Assembly: GCA_002423025.1 (NCBI GenBank)
Contig: DIUN01000006.1
Coordinates: forward strand, 21,430 to 85,429
Origin: Sphingomonadales bacterium UBA6157
GTDB taxonomy: Bacteria > Pseudomonadota > Alphaproteobacteria > Sphingomonadales > Sphingomonadaceae
DNA: 64,000 bases
Reading direction: 5' to 3'
The notes under the pieces are model-generated. The model was not told the DNA's origin. It did not search any database and saw nothing but the letters and a program-made list of their open reading frames with translations. Made by a program: the position numbers and the translations under genes. Each line of letters begins with the position of its first letter. Position 1 is the first letter of the stretch. Below, piece by piece: positions 1 through 8,707 of the stretch.

Positions 1-734
1 TCCACCAGGATCTGCTGGTGGATGGCGATGCTGCCATCGCGTCGCTCTTCCCACTTTTCTGTTTCCACGGCGCTGGCATAGGGCAGCTCGGCATGAAGCT
101 GGTTGTAGATCTGCTCGCGGGTAATCTCGGCGGCCATCAGTCTTGTCGTGGCGTCGGTGAGTTGGTCTTCCGGGAAGTGCCAGGGGCCAGGGGGCATGGC
201 GGCGGCGAGCGCCGCCTTCAATTCCGCCACGCCGTCGCCGGTGTTCGCCGAGATGAAATAGGTCTCGGTGAAATGCGCGAAGCTGTTGGCATGGGCGGCC
301 AGCTCGAGCAGCCGGGTTTTCGCGGTGATGTCCACCTTGTTGAGCACCAGCAGCTTGGGTTCGGGGCGGTTGGACAGCGATTCAAGAATGGCGGTCGCAT
401 CGGCGCGAAAGCCGGTCTTGGCGTCCACCACAAAGGCGATCAGGTCCGCCCCTTCGGCGCCTTCCCAGGCGGCCTTGACCATGGCGCGGTCCAGCCGGCG
501 GCGCGGTGCAAAGATGCCGGGCGTGTCGATGAGCAGCAGCTGGGTGTTGCCCTCTGTTGCGATGCCCATGAGCCGCGTGCGGGTCGTCTGGACCTTGGAG
601 GACACGATGGCGATCTTCTGGCCGACGAGCGCGTTGACCAGCGTGGATTTGCCGGCATTTGGCGCGCCAACGATGGCGACCGAGCCGCAGCGGGTGTCGG
701 GAACGGCGAGGCCGGTTTCAGGTATATCAATCAT
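1..734 (-). CDS. era: GTPase Era (partial, C-terminus outside the window)
   Basis: Era is an essential GTPase that binds 16S rRNA and assists maturation of the small ribosomal subunit. The frame starts at the ATG at 734-732 and remains open to the left edge, showing 244 codons. All G motifs can be read: GAPNAGKS (G1, residues 23-30), a TTRTR effector segment (G2), DTPG (G3), NKVD (G4) and SAN (G5). The GTPase domain is complete, while most of the C-terminal KH RNA-binding domain lies beyond position 1. The ATG overlaps the rnc stop codon by one base (TGATG), so translation is probably coupled. The rnc-era pair is a standard bacterial arrangement, so the identification is firm. Confidence 0.96.
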   Translation of the reverse strand, partial: MIDIPETGLAVPDTRCGSVAIVGAPNAGKSTLVNALVGQKIAIVSSKVQTTRTRLMGIATEGNTQLLLIDTPGIFAPRRRLDRAMVKAAWEGAEGADLIAFVVDAKTGFRADATAILESLSNRPEPKLLVLNKVDITAKTRLLELAAHANSFAHFTETYFISANTGDGVAELKAALAAAMPPGPWHFPEDQLTDATTRLMAAEITREQIYNQLHAELPYASAVETEKWEERRDGSIAIHQQILV

Positions 735-1423
735 CAATCTGCCTTTGCCAGCAGGACCCGGAGCATAGCCTCGGCGGCGGCCTTTTCGGCATCCTGCTTG
801 TTGTTTCCGGTGCCGCGCGCCGGCTCCTCGCCGCGCACGCTGGCTTCCACGGTGAAGACAGGCGCGTGCGGCGGCCCTTCGCGGTCAACGACCACATAGG
901 TCGGCATACCGCGTCGGCGCTTGAGCGTCCATTCCTGCAGCCTCGATTTGGGGTCATCGAGCAGGCGCGGCTTGTCACCGAGCAGTCGGCCCCATTCCCG
1001 CCGCACCAGCGTATCGGCCGCATCCCAGCCACCATCGATGAACACCGCGCCAACGAGGGCTTCGGCAATATCGCCGAGCACGTTATCGGAGAGGTGCAAT
1101 CCCTTGGCGCGGGTTTTGGTTTCCATGATGACCAGCTCGGAGACGCCCCAGCTACGGGCAACCTCGGCATTGGCCGGGCCTTCCACAAGCGCGTGCAGGC
1201 GGGCGGTAAGCCGGCCTTCCGCTTCGTCATGACCCTTGTAGAGCCAGGCCGCGACCGAGCAGCCGAGGACGCGATCCCCAAGGAATTCCAGCCGCTGGTA
1301 ACTGTCCGTCCCCTTGGTGGCGCTGCCATGCGTAAGGGCGCGGCGGATGAGCCCGACGTCTTTGAAATCATGGCCAAGCGTCTTCATGGCCCAAGCGTGA
1401 AGCTGCGCGTCGCTGTGGCTCAC
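734..1423 (-). CDS. rnc: Ribonuclease III
   Basis: RNase III cleaves double-stranded RNA during rRNA processing and mRNA turnover. The family signature RLEFLGD is at residues 44-50, with acidic catalytic residues E46 and D50; a dsRNA-binding domain fills roughly the last 75 residues. The frame stays open to an ATG at 1570, but that start would add a 49-residue low-quality extension and would overlap the start codon of the divergent pgi gene. I therefore choose the GTG at 1423, which gives 229 aa, close to the usual family length. The start is an inference, the function is firm. The gene is followed directly by era, with a one-base overlap. Confidence 0.93.
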   Translation of the reverse strand: MSHSDAQLHAWAMKTLGHDFKDVGLIRRALTHGSATKGTDSYQRLEFLGDRVLGCSVAAWLYKGHDEAEGRLTARLHALVEGPANAEVARSWGVSELVIMETKTRAKGLHLSDNVLGDIAEALVGAVFIDGGWDAADTLVRREWGRLLGDKPRLLDDPKSRLQEWTLKRRRGMPTYVVVDREGPPHAPVFTVEASVRGEEPARGTGNNKQDAEKAAAEAMLRVLLAKAD

Positions 1424-1568
1424 CGGCGGAAACCCGGGTTGACGTGATTGTATAGCATCATGGCCGGTGGCGTGGCGCGGGGCGGGTGCGCGGTCAAGCA
1501 CGGAAATGCCGGCGCGCTGTGCGGCAAGGGTCTTGGAGTTGTCATGCTGATGCGGCAAAGTCTCGTTC

Positions 1569-3092
1569 ATGATGGATTTTCACGCACAATTGCAGGCTCA
1601 TGCCGCCAGCGTCCGGCGGCCGATTGCGGCACTTTTTGCAGCGGAGCCCGAGCGGCTGGGAACGCTGAGCCTTGATGTGGCAGGCGTGCACTTCGATTTT
1701 TCCAAGCTGGCGCTGGACAGCAAGGCGCTGGCGCTGCTTGCCGGGCTGGCCGACGAGGCGGACTTTGCGGACTGGCGCGCGAAGCTCTTTGCCGGGGCTA
1801 TCGTCAACCCAAGCGAGCGCCGCCCAGCGACGCATATGGCCGAGCGTGGCATGGGAGCAGCAGCCGACGTGGCGGCTGCGACGCAGGGTCAGGCCGCGAT
1901 GCAGGCGCTCGTCGAGGCGATGCGAGGCGAGAACGTCGATCATGTGCTGCACATCGGCATCGGCGGCTCGGCGCTTGGCCCGGCGCTGCTGCTCGATGCG
2001 CTGGGGCGTGATGGTGATGGGCCGTTGGTGCATGTGGTGGCCAATATCGATGGTGAGGCGCTGGCCCGTGCCATGGCGGTGTGTGACCCGCTCCGCACAA
2101 GAATTATCATCGTCTCCAAGACGTTCACCACCACCGAGACGATGACGAATACTGCCAGTGCGCTGGACTGGCTGGCGGCGGCAGGCGTGGTCGATCCGCG
2201 TGCAAGGACCGTGGCCGTGACAGCGGCACCGGAGAAGGCGCGGGCCTGGGGTGCCGGCGCTGTGCTGCCCTTCGCCGAGACGGTGGGCGGGCGCTATTCC
2301 CTCTGGTCTGCCGTGGGGCTGCCCTTTGCGCTGCGCTGTGGCTGGCCTGCATGGGAGGCGTTGCGCGCCGGTGCTGCCGCCATGGATGCACATTTTCGTG
2401 ATGCGCCGCTTGGCCGCAACGCCCCGGTGCTGGCGGCAATGGGCGATGTGTGGGCAGCGCGTTACCTCGGCCAGCAGGTGCGCGGTGTGTTCGCTTATGA
2501 TGAGCGGCTGCGGTTGCTGCCGAGCTTCCTCCAGCAGCTCGAGATGGAGAGCAATGGCAAGCGCGTGACGCGGACCGGCGCGCCGGTCCGCGGGCCGACG
2601 GCGGCTGTTACTTGGGGCGGTACCGGCACGGATGCGCAGCACGCGGTGTTCCAACTGCTCCACCAGGGCACCACCGTAGGCCCGGTGGAGTTTGTGGCTG
2701 TGAAGGCGCCTGGGCATGGCTTGCCGGTGACGCATCATCGGCAACTGCTCGCCAATTGTTTTGCGCAGGGCGCGGCGCTCATGCAGGGCCGCAGCTTCGA
2801 GGCGGCTCTGGCGCTCTCCGGCGGGGACAAGGCGCTGGCGGCGGCCAAGACTTTCCCCGGCAATCGTCCCTCGGCGACGCTGCTGCTCGATCGGCTCGAT
2901 CCCGCCAGTCTTGGAGCACTGCTGGCATTTTATGAGCACCGGGCTTTTACGGCGGCGGCGCTGCTTGGCATCAACCCGTTTGATCAATGGGGCGTCGAAC
3001 TGGGCAAGGAGATGGCGACGGCAGTGCTGGCGGGTACGTTGGGCGACATCGACGCCTCGACGGCGGACTTGATGCGGCGCGGCCTGGCCTGA
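1569..3092 (+). CDS. pgi: Glucose-6-phosphate isomerase
   Basis: Pgi interconverts glucose-6-phosphate and fructose-6-phosphate in the cytosol. The 507-aa product carries the sugar-phosphate-binding GIGGSALGP segment (about residues 133-141), the SKTFTTTET loop, the GGRYSLWSAVG signature and a conserved C-terminal GVELGK segment. Length is near the lower end for bacterial Pgi. Two adjacent ATG codons (1569 and 1572) are possible starts; they differ by one residue. It is divergent from rnc and converges on bpt with only three bases between stop codons, leaving no room for an intergenic terminator. Confidence 0.96.
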   Translation: MMDFHAQLQAHAASVRRPIAALFAAEPERLGTLSLDVAGVHFDFSKLALDSKALALLAGLADEADFADWRAKLFAGAIVNPSERRPATHMAERGMGAAADVAAATQGQAAMQALVEAMRGENVDHVLHIGIGGSALGPALLLDALGRDGDGPLVHVVANIDGEALARAMAVCDPLRTRIIIVSKTFTTTETMTNTASALDWLAAAGVVDPRARTVAVTAAPEKARAWGAGAVLPFAETVGGRYSLWSAVGLPFALRCGWPAWEALRAGAAAMDAHFRDAPLGRNAPVLAAMGDVWAARYLGQQVRGVFAYDERLRLLPSFLQQLEMESNGKRVTRTGAPVRGPTAAVTWGGTGTDAQHAVFQLLHQGTTVGPVEFVAVKAPGHGLPVTHHRQLLANCFAQGAALMQGRSFEAALALSGGDKALAAAKTFPGNRPSATLLLDRLDPASLGALLAFYEHRAFTAAALLGINPFDQWGVELGKEMATAVLAGTLGDIDASTADLMRRGLA

Positions 3093-3095
3093 GGC

Positions 3096-3851
3096 TCAGG
3101 CTGCGGCTGGGCTCTCGGGCTTCATTCCGGTCCACACGCCGCCGATCAGGGCTTCGGTGGGCTGGAAGCGCTTCTTGTAGGCCATCCGATCGCAGCCATC
3201 GATCCAGTATCCGAGATAGACATAGGGCAGCCCAGTGCGCGCGGCGCGGATGATGTGATCGAGGATGATGAAGTTGCCAAGGCCCTGGCGGCTTGCGTCC
3301 TCGGTTTCATAGAAGCTGTAGATCATCGAGAGCCCGTCCGATTGCTTGTCGGTGAGGCAGCAGCCAACGAGGCGACCGGGGCGACCATCAATGGACGGCT
3401 CGCGATACTCCACCACCACGGTATCGACGGGGGATTGCTCGATCATGTCGGCATAATCATGCCCGTCCATGTTCGCCATGCCACCGGCTGGGTGGCGGGC
3501 GGCGAGATAGCGGCGCAGCAGCGCCCATTGCTCCTCGGTGGACCAGGGCTCGCAGGCGCTTACTTCGAGATCGGCATGGCGCTTGAGCAGCTTCTTCTGG
3601 CTTGTGGAGGGGCGGAAGCGCCGGGCGACGACGCGCACCGATATGCAGGCCTGGCAAAAATCACAGGACGGGCGATAAACGACGTTCTGGCTGCGGCGGA
3701 AACCGATGCGACCGAGGGCCTCGTTCATCTCGCCGGCCTCCGGGCCCTTGAGCTCGGCGAACACCTTGCGCTCGGTACGACCGGGCACATACGGGCAGGG
3801 TGACGGCGCGGTCACGAAAAACCGCGGAAAGCGAAAACTCTGGTCGGTCAC
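3096..3851 (-). CDS. bpt: Aspartate/glutamate leucyltransferase (N-end rule)
   Basis: This is a member of the bacterial arginyltransferase-like family (Bpt/Ate), which transfers leucine from Leu-tRNA to proteins with N-terminal Asp or Glu and marks them for ClpS/ClpAP degradation. In the 251-aa protein the N-terminal half holds a CDFCQAC cysteine cluster preceded by VVYRPS, and the C-terminal half has the acyltransferase-like YLGYWI and a YKKRF-containing segment followed by a short tail. The length fits the family. It is transcribed alone, converging on pgi; its promoter should lie in the 134-bp gap before 3986. Assignment to the Bpt rather than the eukaryote-like Ate branch rests on length and composition only. 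Confidence 0.92.
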   Translation of the reverse strand: MTDQSFRFPRFFVTAPSPCPYVPGRTERKVFAELKGPEAGEMNEALGRIGFRRSQNVVYRPSCDFCQACISVRVVARRFRPSTSQKKLLKRHADLEVSACEPWSTEEQWALLRRYLAARHPAGGMANMDGHDYADMIEQSPVDTVVVEYREPSIDGRPGRLVGCCLTDKQSDGLSMIYSFYETEDASRQGLGNFIILDHIIRAARTGLPYVYLGYWIDGCDRMAYKKRFQPTEALIGGVWTGMKPESPAAA

Positions 3852-3985
3852 AAACCTCCCCTCTCCGGATTCTGCGGCCTATTGCACACCTTAGTGCTGC
3901 CCATGGCGCGATGGCCAGTGGCAAAATGCCGGTTTCGGGTGGTTAACTACGACGGATTCGGTTGTATTTTTTGCTGTCTGCAGGA

Positions 3986-5233
3986 TCAGTCCAGCTCCAC
4001 CGAGCGGACTTCATAGCCCGAAGCCCGCAGCGCCTCGACCAGACGGTCAAGATGGTCACGGTCCCGCGTCTCGCACTCGATGTCGGTCATCAGGCCCTTG
4101 GCGGGCAGGTTGTTGAAGACGCGCTGGTGGTAGACTTCCAGGATGTTGACCTGCTGCTGATCGAAAACGCGGGCGACTTCAAAGAGCTGGCCCGGCCGGT
4201 CCTTGAGGCGGATGCGCAGCCGGGCAAGGCGGCCCGACCGCGCCAGTTCACGCAGCAGCACATTGGCAAGCAGCCGCGTATCGATGTTGCCGCCGCAGAG
4301 AACCAGGCCGACCTTGGTGCCGCGGAAACGGCGCGGATGCGCGAGCAGTGCGGCAAGGCCAGCAGCGCCGGCGCCTTCCACCACGGTCTTTTCGATCGTG
4401 AGCAGTAGCGAAACGGCATGCTCAAGATTGCGCTCACCAACCAGCACGATCTCATCGACCAGCGCCTGCACGACCTGGCGGGTGAGCATGCCTGGCGTCT
4501 TCACAGCGATGCCTTCTGCCAGCGTGTCCCCATCGCAGATGGCACTCTCCCCGCGCAGCAGAGCATGCATGGATGGGTAAAGCTCGGCCTGCACGCCCAC
4601 CACGTCGATCTTGGGATTGTGTGCCTTGGCAACCGTGGCGATGCCCGAGATCAGGCCGCCGCCGCCGATGGGGATGACCAGCGTATCGAGATCAGGCACT
4701 TCGGCGAGCATCTCCAGGCCAACGGTGCCCTGGCCAGCCATGACCAGCGGATCATCGAATGGGTGGACGAACACGAAACCACGCTTTTCGGCCAGCATCA
4801 GCGCATGGGCGCCGGCCTCCTCGAACTTCTCGCCGTGCAGCACGACATGGGCGCCATGGCCCTCGGTCTGCTGGACTTTCACGATCGGCGTGAATCGCGG
4901 CATGACGATAGTGGCCGGGATGCCGAGGCGGCGGGCATGATAGGCCAGCCCCTGTGCATGATTGCCTGCGGAGGCCGCAATGACACCGCGCGCCCGCTCC
5001 TCGGCGGTGAGGCTCAGCAGCTTGTTGAGCGCGCCGCGCTCCTTGTAGGCCGCAGTGAACTGCAGGTTCTCGAACTTGAGCCAGACATCGGCACCGGTGA
5101 GATCGGAAAGCGTCTGGCTGCGCAGGCAGGGGGTGCGAATGACGGAACCGGAAATCGCAAGGGCCGCGGCCTCAACGTCGGCGAGGCTGATCGGCAGGGC
5201 GTCTGCGGCGGCTTGGGGTGCGGTCACGGTCAT
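3986..5233 (-). CDS. ilvA: Threonine ammonia-lyase with C-terminal ACT domain
   Basis: This PLP enzyme deaminates threonine to 2-oxobutyrate, the first step towards isoleucine. The 415-aa protein has a fold-type II PLP domain (about residues 20-330) and one ACT-like regulatory domain at the C-terminus (about 335-415). The PLP lysine is K64 in an AYKERGA segment, where the usual motif is SFKxRGA. The glycine-rich phosphate loop reads GGGGLISG. One ACT domain, rather than two, places it with the shorter threonine/serine dehydratases. Its start is 110 bp from the divergent oxidoreductase gene at 5344. Confidence 0.93.
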   Translation of the reverse strand: MTVTAPQAAADALPISLADVEAAALAISGSVIRTPCLRSQTLSDLTGADVWLKFENLQFTAAYKERGALNKLLSLTAEERARGVIAASAGNHAQGLAYHARRLGIPATIVMPRFTPIVKVQQTEGHGAHVVLHGEKFEEAGAHALMLAEKRGFVFVHPFDDPLVMAGQGTVGLEMLAEVPDLDTLVIPIGGGGLISGIATVAKAHNPKIDVVGVQAELYPSMHALLRGESAICDGDTLAEGIAVKTPGMLTRQVVQALVDEIVLVGERNLEHAVSLLLTIEKTVVEGAGAAGLAALLAHPRRFRGTKVGLVLCGGNIDTRLLANVLLRELARSGRLARLRIRLKDRPGQLFEVARVFDQQQVNILEVYHQRVFNNLPAKGLMTDIECETRDRDHLDRLVEALRASGYEVRSVELD

Positions 5234-5343
5234 GCGCGGTGCTTAGCCGGGGGCGTGCCTTGGTGCAAATGTCCTGTTCCGGGTAGCGCTGGGCGCCGAG
5301 CTGGGGCAAGGGGCGGCGATTGGCGATTTCGGGAGCAGGCGTA

Positions 5344-6216
5344 ATGGCGCGGGTGGCATTTCTGGGTTTGGGCGTGATGGGCGGCCCGATGGCGCGGCAC
5401 CTTGCGGCGGCTGGCCATGAGGTGACAGTTTACAATCGCAACGCCGCCAAGGCCGAAGCCTTTGTAGCGGCACATGGTGGAAAGGCCGCTGCGACTCCCG
5501 CGGTCGCTGCGGCGGGTGCAGAAGCAGTGATGGCGTGCGTCGGCGCCGATGTGGATTTGCGGGCGGTAACGCTCGGGGCGGACGGCGCCTTTGCCGCGAT
5601 GACGCCGGGTGCGGTGTTTATCGATCACACGACTGTATCGGCCGAGATCGCCCGCGAACTGGCGGCGGCGGGCGAGGAACTTGGGCTACTCGTTGTCGAC
5701 GCGCCGGTTTCCGGTGGGCAGGCAGGAGCCGAGAACGGCCAGCTGACCATAATGTGCGGCGGAAGCGAGCTGGCCTTCAAGGCGGCGGAGCCGCTGATGC
5801 AGGCCTATGCCAAGCGGATTGGCCATATGGGCCCGGCGGGCGCGGGGCAGCTGACCAAGATGGTCAACCAACTGGCAATTGCCGGTATACTGCAGGGCCT
5901 CTCCGAGGCGCTCGCTTTTGGCAAGGCGGCCGGGCTCGATCTCGATGCGGTGGTGGATGTAATCTCCAAGGGTGCTGCGCAAAGCTGGCAGATGGACAAC
6001 CGGGCAGCCACCATGGTGCGCGGCCAGTTCGATTTCGGTTTTGCGGTGGATTGGATGCGCAAGGACCTGGGGCTGGTGTTGGCCGAGGCCGAGCGGCTCG
6101 GCGTTTCGTTGCCTCTGGCGCAGTTGGTGGATGGTTATTACGCTGAGGTTCAGGCCATGGCCGGAGGCCGGCAGGACACGAGCTCGCTCATCCGCCGCCT
6201 CGTGCCCAAATTCTGA
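5344..6216 (+). CDS. NAD(P)-dependent oxidoreductase, 3-hydroxyisobutyrate dehydrogenase family
   Basis: This 290-aa beta-hydroxyacid dehydrogenase has an N-terminal Rossmann motif GLGVMGGPMA (residues 7-16), a DAPVSGG substrate-binding segment, and a catalytic lysine in the GAGQLTKMVNQ segment. Families with this architecture oxidise 3-hydroxyisobutyrate, tartronate semialdehyde or related acids, and some act as succinic semialdehyde reductases; substrate is not settled from sequence. The frame is open from a TTG at 5320, but the ATG at 5344 lies behind a GGGAG and aligns with the start of the Rossmann fold. Its stop codon overlaps an alternative RidA start, so the two genes are likely co-transcribed. 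Confidence 0.88.
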   Translation: MARVAFLGLGVMGGPMARHLAAAGHEVTVYNRNAAKAEAFVAAHGGKAAATPAVAAAGAEAVMACVGADVDLRAVTLGADGAFAAMTPGAVFIDHTTVSAEIARELAAAGEELGLLVVDAPVSGGQAGAENGQLTIMCGGSELAFKAAEPLMQAYAKRIGHMGPAGAGQLTKMVNQLAIAGILQGLSEALAFGKAAGLDLDAVVDVISKGAAQSWQMDNRAATMVRGQFDFGFAVDWMRKDLGLVLAEAERLGVSLPLAQLVDGYYAEVQAMAGGRQDTSSLIRRLVPKF

Positions 6217-6233
6217 TGTCTGGAGAAAATGCG

Positions 6234-6626
6234 ATGACTGGAATTGCGCGCGTTATCGAGATGACCCCCGATCCGCTGGCGCCTTACGCCATCGCGCCGG
6301 GCTGGCAGGTGGGGAATCTGCTGTTCCTCTCCGGCCAGGCTGCGATCAGCGCTGAAGGCGCGCTGGTTGGCGTGGGCGATTTTGATGCCCAGCTCGTGCA
6401 GGTGATGGCGAATATTGACCGTGTGCTGGCCGCCGGCGGCAGTGAGCGCAGCCGGATCGTCAAGGTGACGATCTACCTGACCGATATGGCAAACTTCCCC
6501 AAAATCGTCGAGGCGCGGAAGGTATATTTCACCGCGCCTTACCCTGCTGACACGATTGTGGAAGTGAAGAGCCTGGCGCTGCCCGAACTGATGCTCGAGA
6601 TAGACGTCATCGCCACCACCGGCTGA
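6234..6626 (+). CDS. RidA/YjgF/UK114-family protein
   Basis: RidA proteins hydrolyse reactive enamine/imine intermediates, such as those released by threonine dehydratase, and so protect PLP enzymes. The 130-aa protein shows the family's FLSGQAA segment, the LxxGGS region and a C-terminal LMLEIDVIA strand. The canonical RidA arginine of the R(V)A(Y) motif is not seen, so it may be a RidA-subfamily paralogue without imine deaminase activity. I start it at the ATG at 6234, with GGAG eight bases upstream; an in-frame ATG at 6216 overlaps the previous stop. A threonine dehydratase gene is only 1 kb away, a functional link that is suggestive but not shown. Confidence 0.85.
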   Translation: MTGIARVIEMTPDPLAPYAIAPGWQVGNLLFLSGQAAISAEGALVGVGDFDAQLVQVMANIDRVLAAGGSERSRIVKVTIYLTDMANFPKIVEARKVYFTAPYPADTIVEVKSLALPELMLEIDVIATTG

Positions 6627-6629
6627 AGC

Positions 6630-6923
6630 CTAGACTGCGCCGGGCTTTCGCGCGCCAGGCGGCAGCGGCTGGCTGCCAAAATCCAGCACCGATCGAGAGA
6701 CGATGGCGCCGGCGCTGTCCACGATCAGCCGCAGCCGTGTATGGGCGTTGGAGAAGGTGAGGCGGAAGCGGCCTTCATCCTCACCAACGCCCGCTTCGCA
6801 CGCGGTCTTGATCGCCCCCGATTGCAGCTGGCCAGGCACCAATGACGCTTCCAGCTTCAGCCCCTCGGCGATGACTTCCGCAGCGACAGTGAATTCGGCG
6901 CCATTGCCGTTGATTTCGATCAT
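6630..6923 (-). CDS. DUF6522 family protein
   Basis: A 97-aa soluble protein recognisable as DUF6522: an acidic/hydrophobic N-terminal half, then a conserved CEAGVGEDEGRFRLTF segment and a LRLIVD...V(L)DFG C-terminal strand. No membrane span, signal peptide or catalytic motif is visible, and the function of the family is unknown to me. It ends three bases from the convergent RidA gene and is divergent from the amidohydrolase at 7031. Members of this family are often found near respiratory or copper-related genes, but nothing here supports such a role. Confidence 0.75.
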   Translation of the reverse strand: MIEINGNGAEFTVAAEVIAEGLKLEASLVPGQLQSGAIKTACEAGVGEDEGRFRLTFSNAHTRLRLIVDSAGAIVSRSVLDFGSQPLPPGARKPGAV

Positions 6924-7030
6924 CGGTGGCCCATTGCCCGAGTGCCGTGCGGATGCAAGCAGGCTTGGTATCCTTGACGCTGTTCATTTTCCGCTGTTGC
7001 GAGCGGCAGCGGCGGCGCTAAGCTGCAGGA

Positions 7031-8680
7031 ATGATCTTGCATCCTCACCTCGCACTTGCCTCTTTCGCTGCCGCCGCGCTGCTCGCCAGTGCGCCGGTGC
7101 TGGCGGACACCGTCTATACCAATGCCAATGGCTACACGCTGGGTGAGGATGGCGGCCTCAAGCGCTTCAGCGCGCTGGTGGTGGGCAACAATGGTCGGGT
7201 GAAGGCGACCCTGCCGGCCGGAGCGCCGCTACCGCGTGGCCGCAAGGTGGATGTGGCCGGGCGCACGCTGCTGCCAGGGCTGATCGATGCGCACGGTCAT
7301 GTCATGGGGTTGGGCGAGCTGGCGCTTCGGGCTGATCTCAATCCGAGCAAGACGCTGGCTGAGGCGCAGGCAATGCTGCGTGCCTACAAGCCAACGGGAG
7401 CATGGATTTTGGGCGGCGGTTGGAACCAGGAGCGCTGGTCGCTCGGACGGTTCCCGACGGCAGCCGAGTTGGATGCCGTGACGGACCGGCCGGCGTTTCT
7501 CGAGCGTGTCGATGGCCATGCCGGCTGGGCCAACACCAAGGCGCTGGCGCTCGCTGGTGTAACTGCGGCAACGCCGGACCCTGCCGGCGGCCGTATCGAG
7601 CGAGATGCTCAGGGCAACCCGACCGGCGTCCTGGTGGATGCGGCCATGAAGCTGGTGGAGGCCAAGATTCCGCCCGCCACGCCGCGCGAGGCCGATGCGG
7701 CGCTGGCAAAGGCACTATCCATCATGGCCTCTGTGGGGCTTACTGGCGCACATGACGCCGGCGTCAGCAAGGCGACGTGGGACCGCTATCGGCGCTTTGC
7801 GGCGCGCGGTAAGCTGAGCGCTCGCATCTACGCCATGGCCGGCGGTCCTGATAATGTGGCTGCTATAGCACCCAACGGCCCGATCGGCTGGGACAAGGCG
7901 GATAGGCTCGCCATGCAATCCATGAAGCTGCAGGCCGATGGTGCTCTCGGCTCGCGCGGTGCCTGGATGCGTAGTGATTACAGCGACAAGCCCGGTGAGC
8001 GCGGGCTCGCCTTTTACGAGGAAGGCAAGCTGCGGCGGATGATGCTGGAGGCTTCGGCCAAGGGCTTCCAGGTGAACGTCCATGCCATCGGCGATGCCGC
8101 CAATGGCGCCACTATGGGCGGCTTTGGCGCCATCCCTGACGCCCAGCGCCAGGCGCTGCGCCACCGCAACGAGCATGCCCAGATTGTTTCGCTGGAAGAT
8201 CTGTCGCGTTTTGCCCGGCTCGGTGTCATCGCGTCGGTGCAGCCGACGCACGCCACCAGCGACAAGGGTATGGCTGAGGCGCGGGTGGGTGATGCTCGAC
8301 TGGCTGGCGGCTACGCATGGCAAACACTGATCAAGAGCGGTGCGCGGATTGCCGGCGGCTCGGACTTTCCGGTGGAGCCGCCCAACCCCTTTTATGGGCT
8401 TCACGCTGCTGTGACCCGGCAGGACCGTGGTGACGCCCCTCCCGGCGGCTGGCGCCCGCGTGAGGCGATGACGATGGAGCAGGCCTTCGCCGCCTTCACC
8501 ACCGGCGCGGCTTATGCTGGCCATGCCGAGACCAAGGTTGGCACGCTGACGCCCGGCAAATGGGCGGACTTCATCATCGTCGATCAGGACCCGTTCGCGA
8601 TTGCCCCGGCGCTCCTGTGGAAGACTGGCATCGACGAGACTTGGGTAGCGGGCAAGCGTGTGTTCCAGCGCAAGCGCTGA
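7031..8680 (+). CDS. Secreted YtcJ-like amidohydrolase
   Basis: A 549-aa amidohydrolase-superfamily enzyme of the YtcJ/amidohydrolase-3 type. It begins with a Sec signal peptide (about residues 1-25, hydrophobic core then A-x-A ending near LAD). The metal-binding HGH of beta-strand 1 follows GLIDA near residue 88, a NVHAIGD segment supplies later metal ligands, and GSDFPVEPPNPFYG marks the strand-8 aspartate. A C-terminal GTLTPGKWADFIIVD completes the composite beta-sandwich. Such proteins hydrolyse amide or ester bonds on unknown substrates, here in the periplasm. It stands alone, with 27 bp to the convergent acylase gene. Confidence 0.88.
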   Translation: MILHPHLALASFAAAALLASAPVLADTVYTNANGYTLGEDGGLKRFSALVVGNNGRVKATLPAGAPLPRGRKVDVAGRTLLPGLIDAHGHVMGLGELALRADLNPSKTLAEAQAMLRAYKPTGAWILGGGWNQERWSLGRFPTAAELDAVTDRPAFLERVDGHAGWANTKALALAGVTAATPDPAGGRIERDAQGNPTGVLVDAAMKLVEAKIPPATPREADAALAKALSIMASVGLTGAHDAGVSKATWDRYRRFAARGKLSARIYAMAGGPDNVAAIAPNGPIGWDKADRLAMQSMKLQADGALGSRGAWMRSDYSDKPGERGLAFYEEGKLRRMMLEASAKGFQVNVHAIGDAANGATMGGFGAIPDAQRQALRHRNEHAQIVSLEDLSRFARLGVIASVQPTHATSDKGMAEARVGDARLAGGYAWQTLIKSGARIAGGSDFPVEPPNPFYGLHAAVTRQDRGDAPPGGWRPREAMTMEQAFAAFTTGAAYAGHAETKVGTLTPGKWADFIIVDQDPFAIAPALLWKTGIDETWVAGKRVFQRKR

Positions 8681-8707
8681 CGCGCTGCCCGCTACTGTAC
8701 CGCGCGG

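Noticed and set aside
734..1570. rnc starting at the ATG at 1570
   Set aside because: The first ~50 residues are unlike RNase III and the start would overlap the pgi start; the GTG at 1423 gives normal length.
1542..2987. Long open frame antisense to pgi (481 codons)
   Set aside because: It is a shadow in GC-rich DNA: rich in Arg/His, no domain, and pgi on the other strand has full family motifs.
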